64,000 nt of DNA from Glebionis coronaria. Lineage: Eukaryota > Streptophyta > Magnoliopsida > Asterales > Asteraceae. The DNA lies in assembly GCA_025667525.1 (NCBI GenBank), contig CM046876.1:567793469-567857468 (forward strand). The letters run 5' to 3'. Shown piece by piece: positions 62,538 to 64,000 of the stretch. The notes beneath the pieces are model-generated. The model was not told where the DNA came from, did no database searches, and worked only from the letters and a program-made list of their open reading frames with translations. Numbering within the stretch: position 1 is the first letter of the stretch; every line of letters begins with the position of its first letter. A program made the position numbers and the translations under genes.

Positions 62538-64000
62538 CTATTCCAAAGTAAAACCACCTCCTTCAAATGGAGTGAAAGATGGTGTCGAATTATCAAGAAT
62601 TGGATCGAGCATAGTGGGATTGCCACTATTTGCTTCATCGGTAAAACCTAAAATTTCTTGTGAAAATTCTTCGCAAACAACATCGATTAAATCAACATGG
62701 TTCATAGTCGCGATAGAATAAACATGAGAAAGTTTGGATTTTTGAGTTGCGTTTATAACAAGTTTCTCGTCGTTGAAGCGTAAGGTGATTTTCCTAGAAT
62801 GCACATCAATTACCGCCTTCGACGTATCTAAAAACGAATGACCTAATATGAGAGGAACTTGAGGATCCGTGGGAATATCGGCTACGATAAAGTCTACCGG
62901 ATAACAGAACTTTCCCACTTTCACAAAAATGTCTTCGGCCGTTCCACATGCGGGAATTGTAGAATGATCGACCATCTCGATAGACATCTTTGTAGGAGTA
63001 AGATTAGGAATATTGATCAACTTAAATATGTCAAGAGGCATCAAATTGATACTAGCACCAAGATCGGCCAAGGCGTAGCATTCTTCCATATCTTGAATAC
63101 CACACGGAATCAAAAATTTATCGGGGTCACCGACTTTTTGAGGAATGCGGTTAAGATAAACCGATGAACAACTAGACAATTTTTGCAATTTCTCCTTATC
63201 ATTCAACATACTCTTAAAGTTGGCGGCATATCGAGGCATCATGATTAAAGCGTCGACAAAACTTATGTTAAAATGAAAATCATGAAACATCTTAATAAAA
63301 AGATCAAGTTGATATTTGTCACGTTCTTGCAATTTTTCCTTGTGACGTCTCGATGGGTAAGGTAAGAGTGGTGTTGGGTAGGGCATAGGCATAGCCTTTG
63401 GAATCTCGGGTTCCAAACTTGGTAAAGGGTCGACCGTAGGTGTGGTTTGAGAGGTACTTTGTGGGATTGTAATGTGCTCCTTTTCGACCACCACCTCGGG
63501 TTCTTCCTCAATTTCCTCTTCCATAGGAGTGATTGGTTGAGGAGTCGGCTCCTTAAAGGTCTTACCACTATATGTGGTAATCACTTTCATCTCTCCCTTC
63601 GGGTTCGACATGGTGTTGCTAGGAAGACCACCCGAAGTAGAGGTTTTGTTCATCATAATTGCTTCCAAGATATCATTGAGCTTAAAGTCTTGCTTAGTGG
63701 CACTTTGGTCTATCCTTTGTTCAAGCCTAGATTGACTTTGTTCAATTTTGTTGTTTTGACCTCTAATTTGATTTGCAAAATTGTTTTTTAACTCAATTTT
63801 CATGTTGGCATTTTCCCTAGCAAAATTTGCTAATTCCCTTGTGTTTTTAGCCGTTTCCCTAGCTTGACTAGCCAATTGCTCTTTGATATTTTCGAGAATC
63901 TTGTCATTTGCCGTAGCGTAATTCAAAGAGTCATTTGGAACCTCTTTAATGTAAGCTTTTTGAAATCCTTGACTCGGGTTTTGAAAATTACGGTTTTGAT
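62538..64000 (-). pseudogene. gag C-terminal part and protease of element F (open at right edge)
   Basis: The frame is open from the window edge to a TAG at 62538-62540. The right part is an Asn/Gln-rich gag C-terminus (about 63930-64000), then a coiled-coil stretch (ENIKEQLASQARETAKNTREL, 63780-63910) and a Pro/Glu-rich linker (63330-63600). The retropepsin-like domain at about 62830-63170 has ALADLGASINLMPLDIF and VPLILGHSFL. The acidic linker follows. After the TAG the same frame continues to 62172, so a single nonsense codon cuts protease from pol. Confidence 0.88.

Larger units (their letters stand above)
57652..64000 (-). mobile_element. Element F: decayed Athila-like Ty3/gypsy retrotransposon, 5' end beyond the right edge
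   Basis: F reads leftwards: gag-protease (62538-64000), linker and RT (about 61054-62537), RNase H and integrase (59482-61053), 3' noncoding region (57691-59481), purine tract and 3' LTR. Its proteins closely resemble those of A (for example [34 protein letters not shown]), but it has at least seven nonsense codons and a frameshift in pol. The 3' LTR lies further left (to 57651) and is listed apart because its outer border is unknown. No target duplication can be read. Confidence 0.88.

Overview
The window is plant nuclear heterochromatin made almost entirely of LTR retrotransposons inserted into one another. I found no host gene, rRNA, functional tRNA, CRISPR array or bacterial feature. The element families (Athila-like and Tekay/Del-like Ty3/gypsy, and a SIRE/Maximus-like Ty1/copia element with an env-like reading frame) point to a eudicot. 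The particular env-like sequence and the protease variants suggest Asteraceae, which is recognition from memory and not a database result.

Layout. Element A (+ strand, Athila-like) enters from the left edge with gag-pro coding (1-860) and resumes at 24466 with pol (to 27543), a 2-kb 3' noncoding region, and a 3' LTR starting at 29547. It is split by element B (861-24460, - strand, Tekay-like chromovirus, 2.9-kb LTRs), flanked by a perfect 5-bp target duplication CCGGA. B is itself split in its protease region by element C (7122-19564, - strand, 3.45-kb LTRs), flanked by CTAAT. C has near-identical LTRs but an interior that is only decayed remnants of a Tekay-like pol and gag. After A come a minisatellite (about 32560-32910) and about 1.1 kb of unassigned DNA.

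Element D (+ strand, copia, SIRE-like) runs from its 5' LTR (34016-34492) through broken gag, pol and env-like frames to about 53441; no 3' LTR is visible. D is split at the RT/RNase H boundary by element E (40227-49194, + strand, target duplication GGTAA). E is an Athila-related element with an intact gag-protease frame, an extra acidic frame, and no reverse transcriptase or integrase. The right end is element F (- strand, Athila-like, decayed), whose 3' LTR ends at 57651 and whose pol and gag-pro run off the right edge.

How the parts relate. Insertion order follows from the nesting: B into A, C into B, E into D. By eye, LTR pairs differ by roughly 1.7% (B), 1% (C) and 0.9% (E), which agrees with C being younger than B. 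C and E lack working polymerase yet have intact ends and young LTRs, so both look like non-autonomous passengers moved by enzymes supplied in trans. A, E and F, though diverged in protein, share RNA-level structure: a hairpin before the purine tract next to the 3' LTR, a second hairpin-plus-purine-tract about 1.4-1.7 kb upstream, and a hairpin at the first bases of the LTR. E also carries in each LTR an array of sixteen ATTCCGAY motifs bracketed by hairpins. These cis structures, and two intron-like interruptions in the gag of B, are the least ordinary features here.
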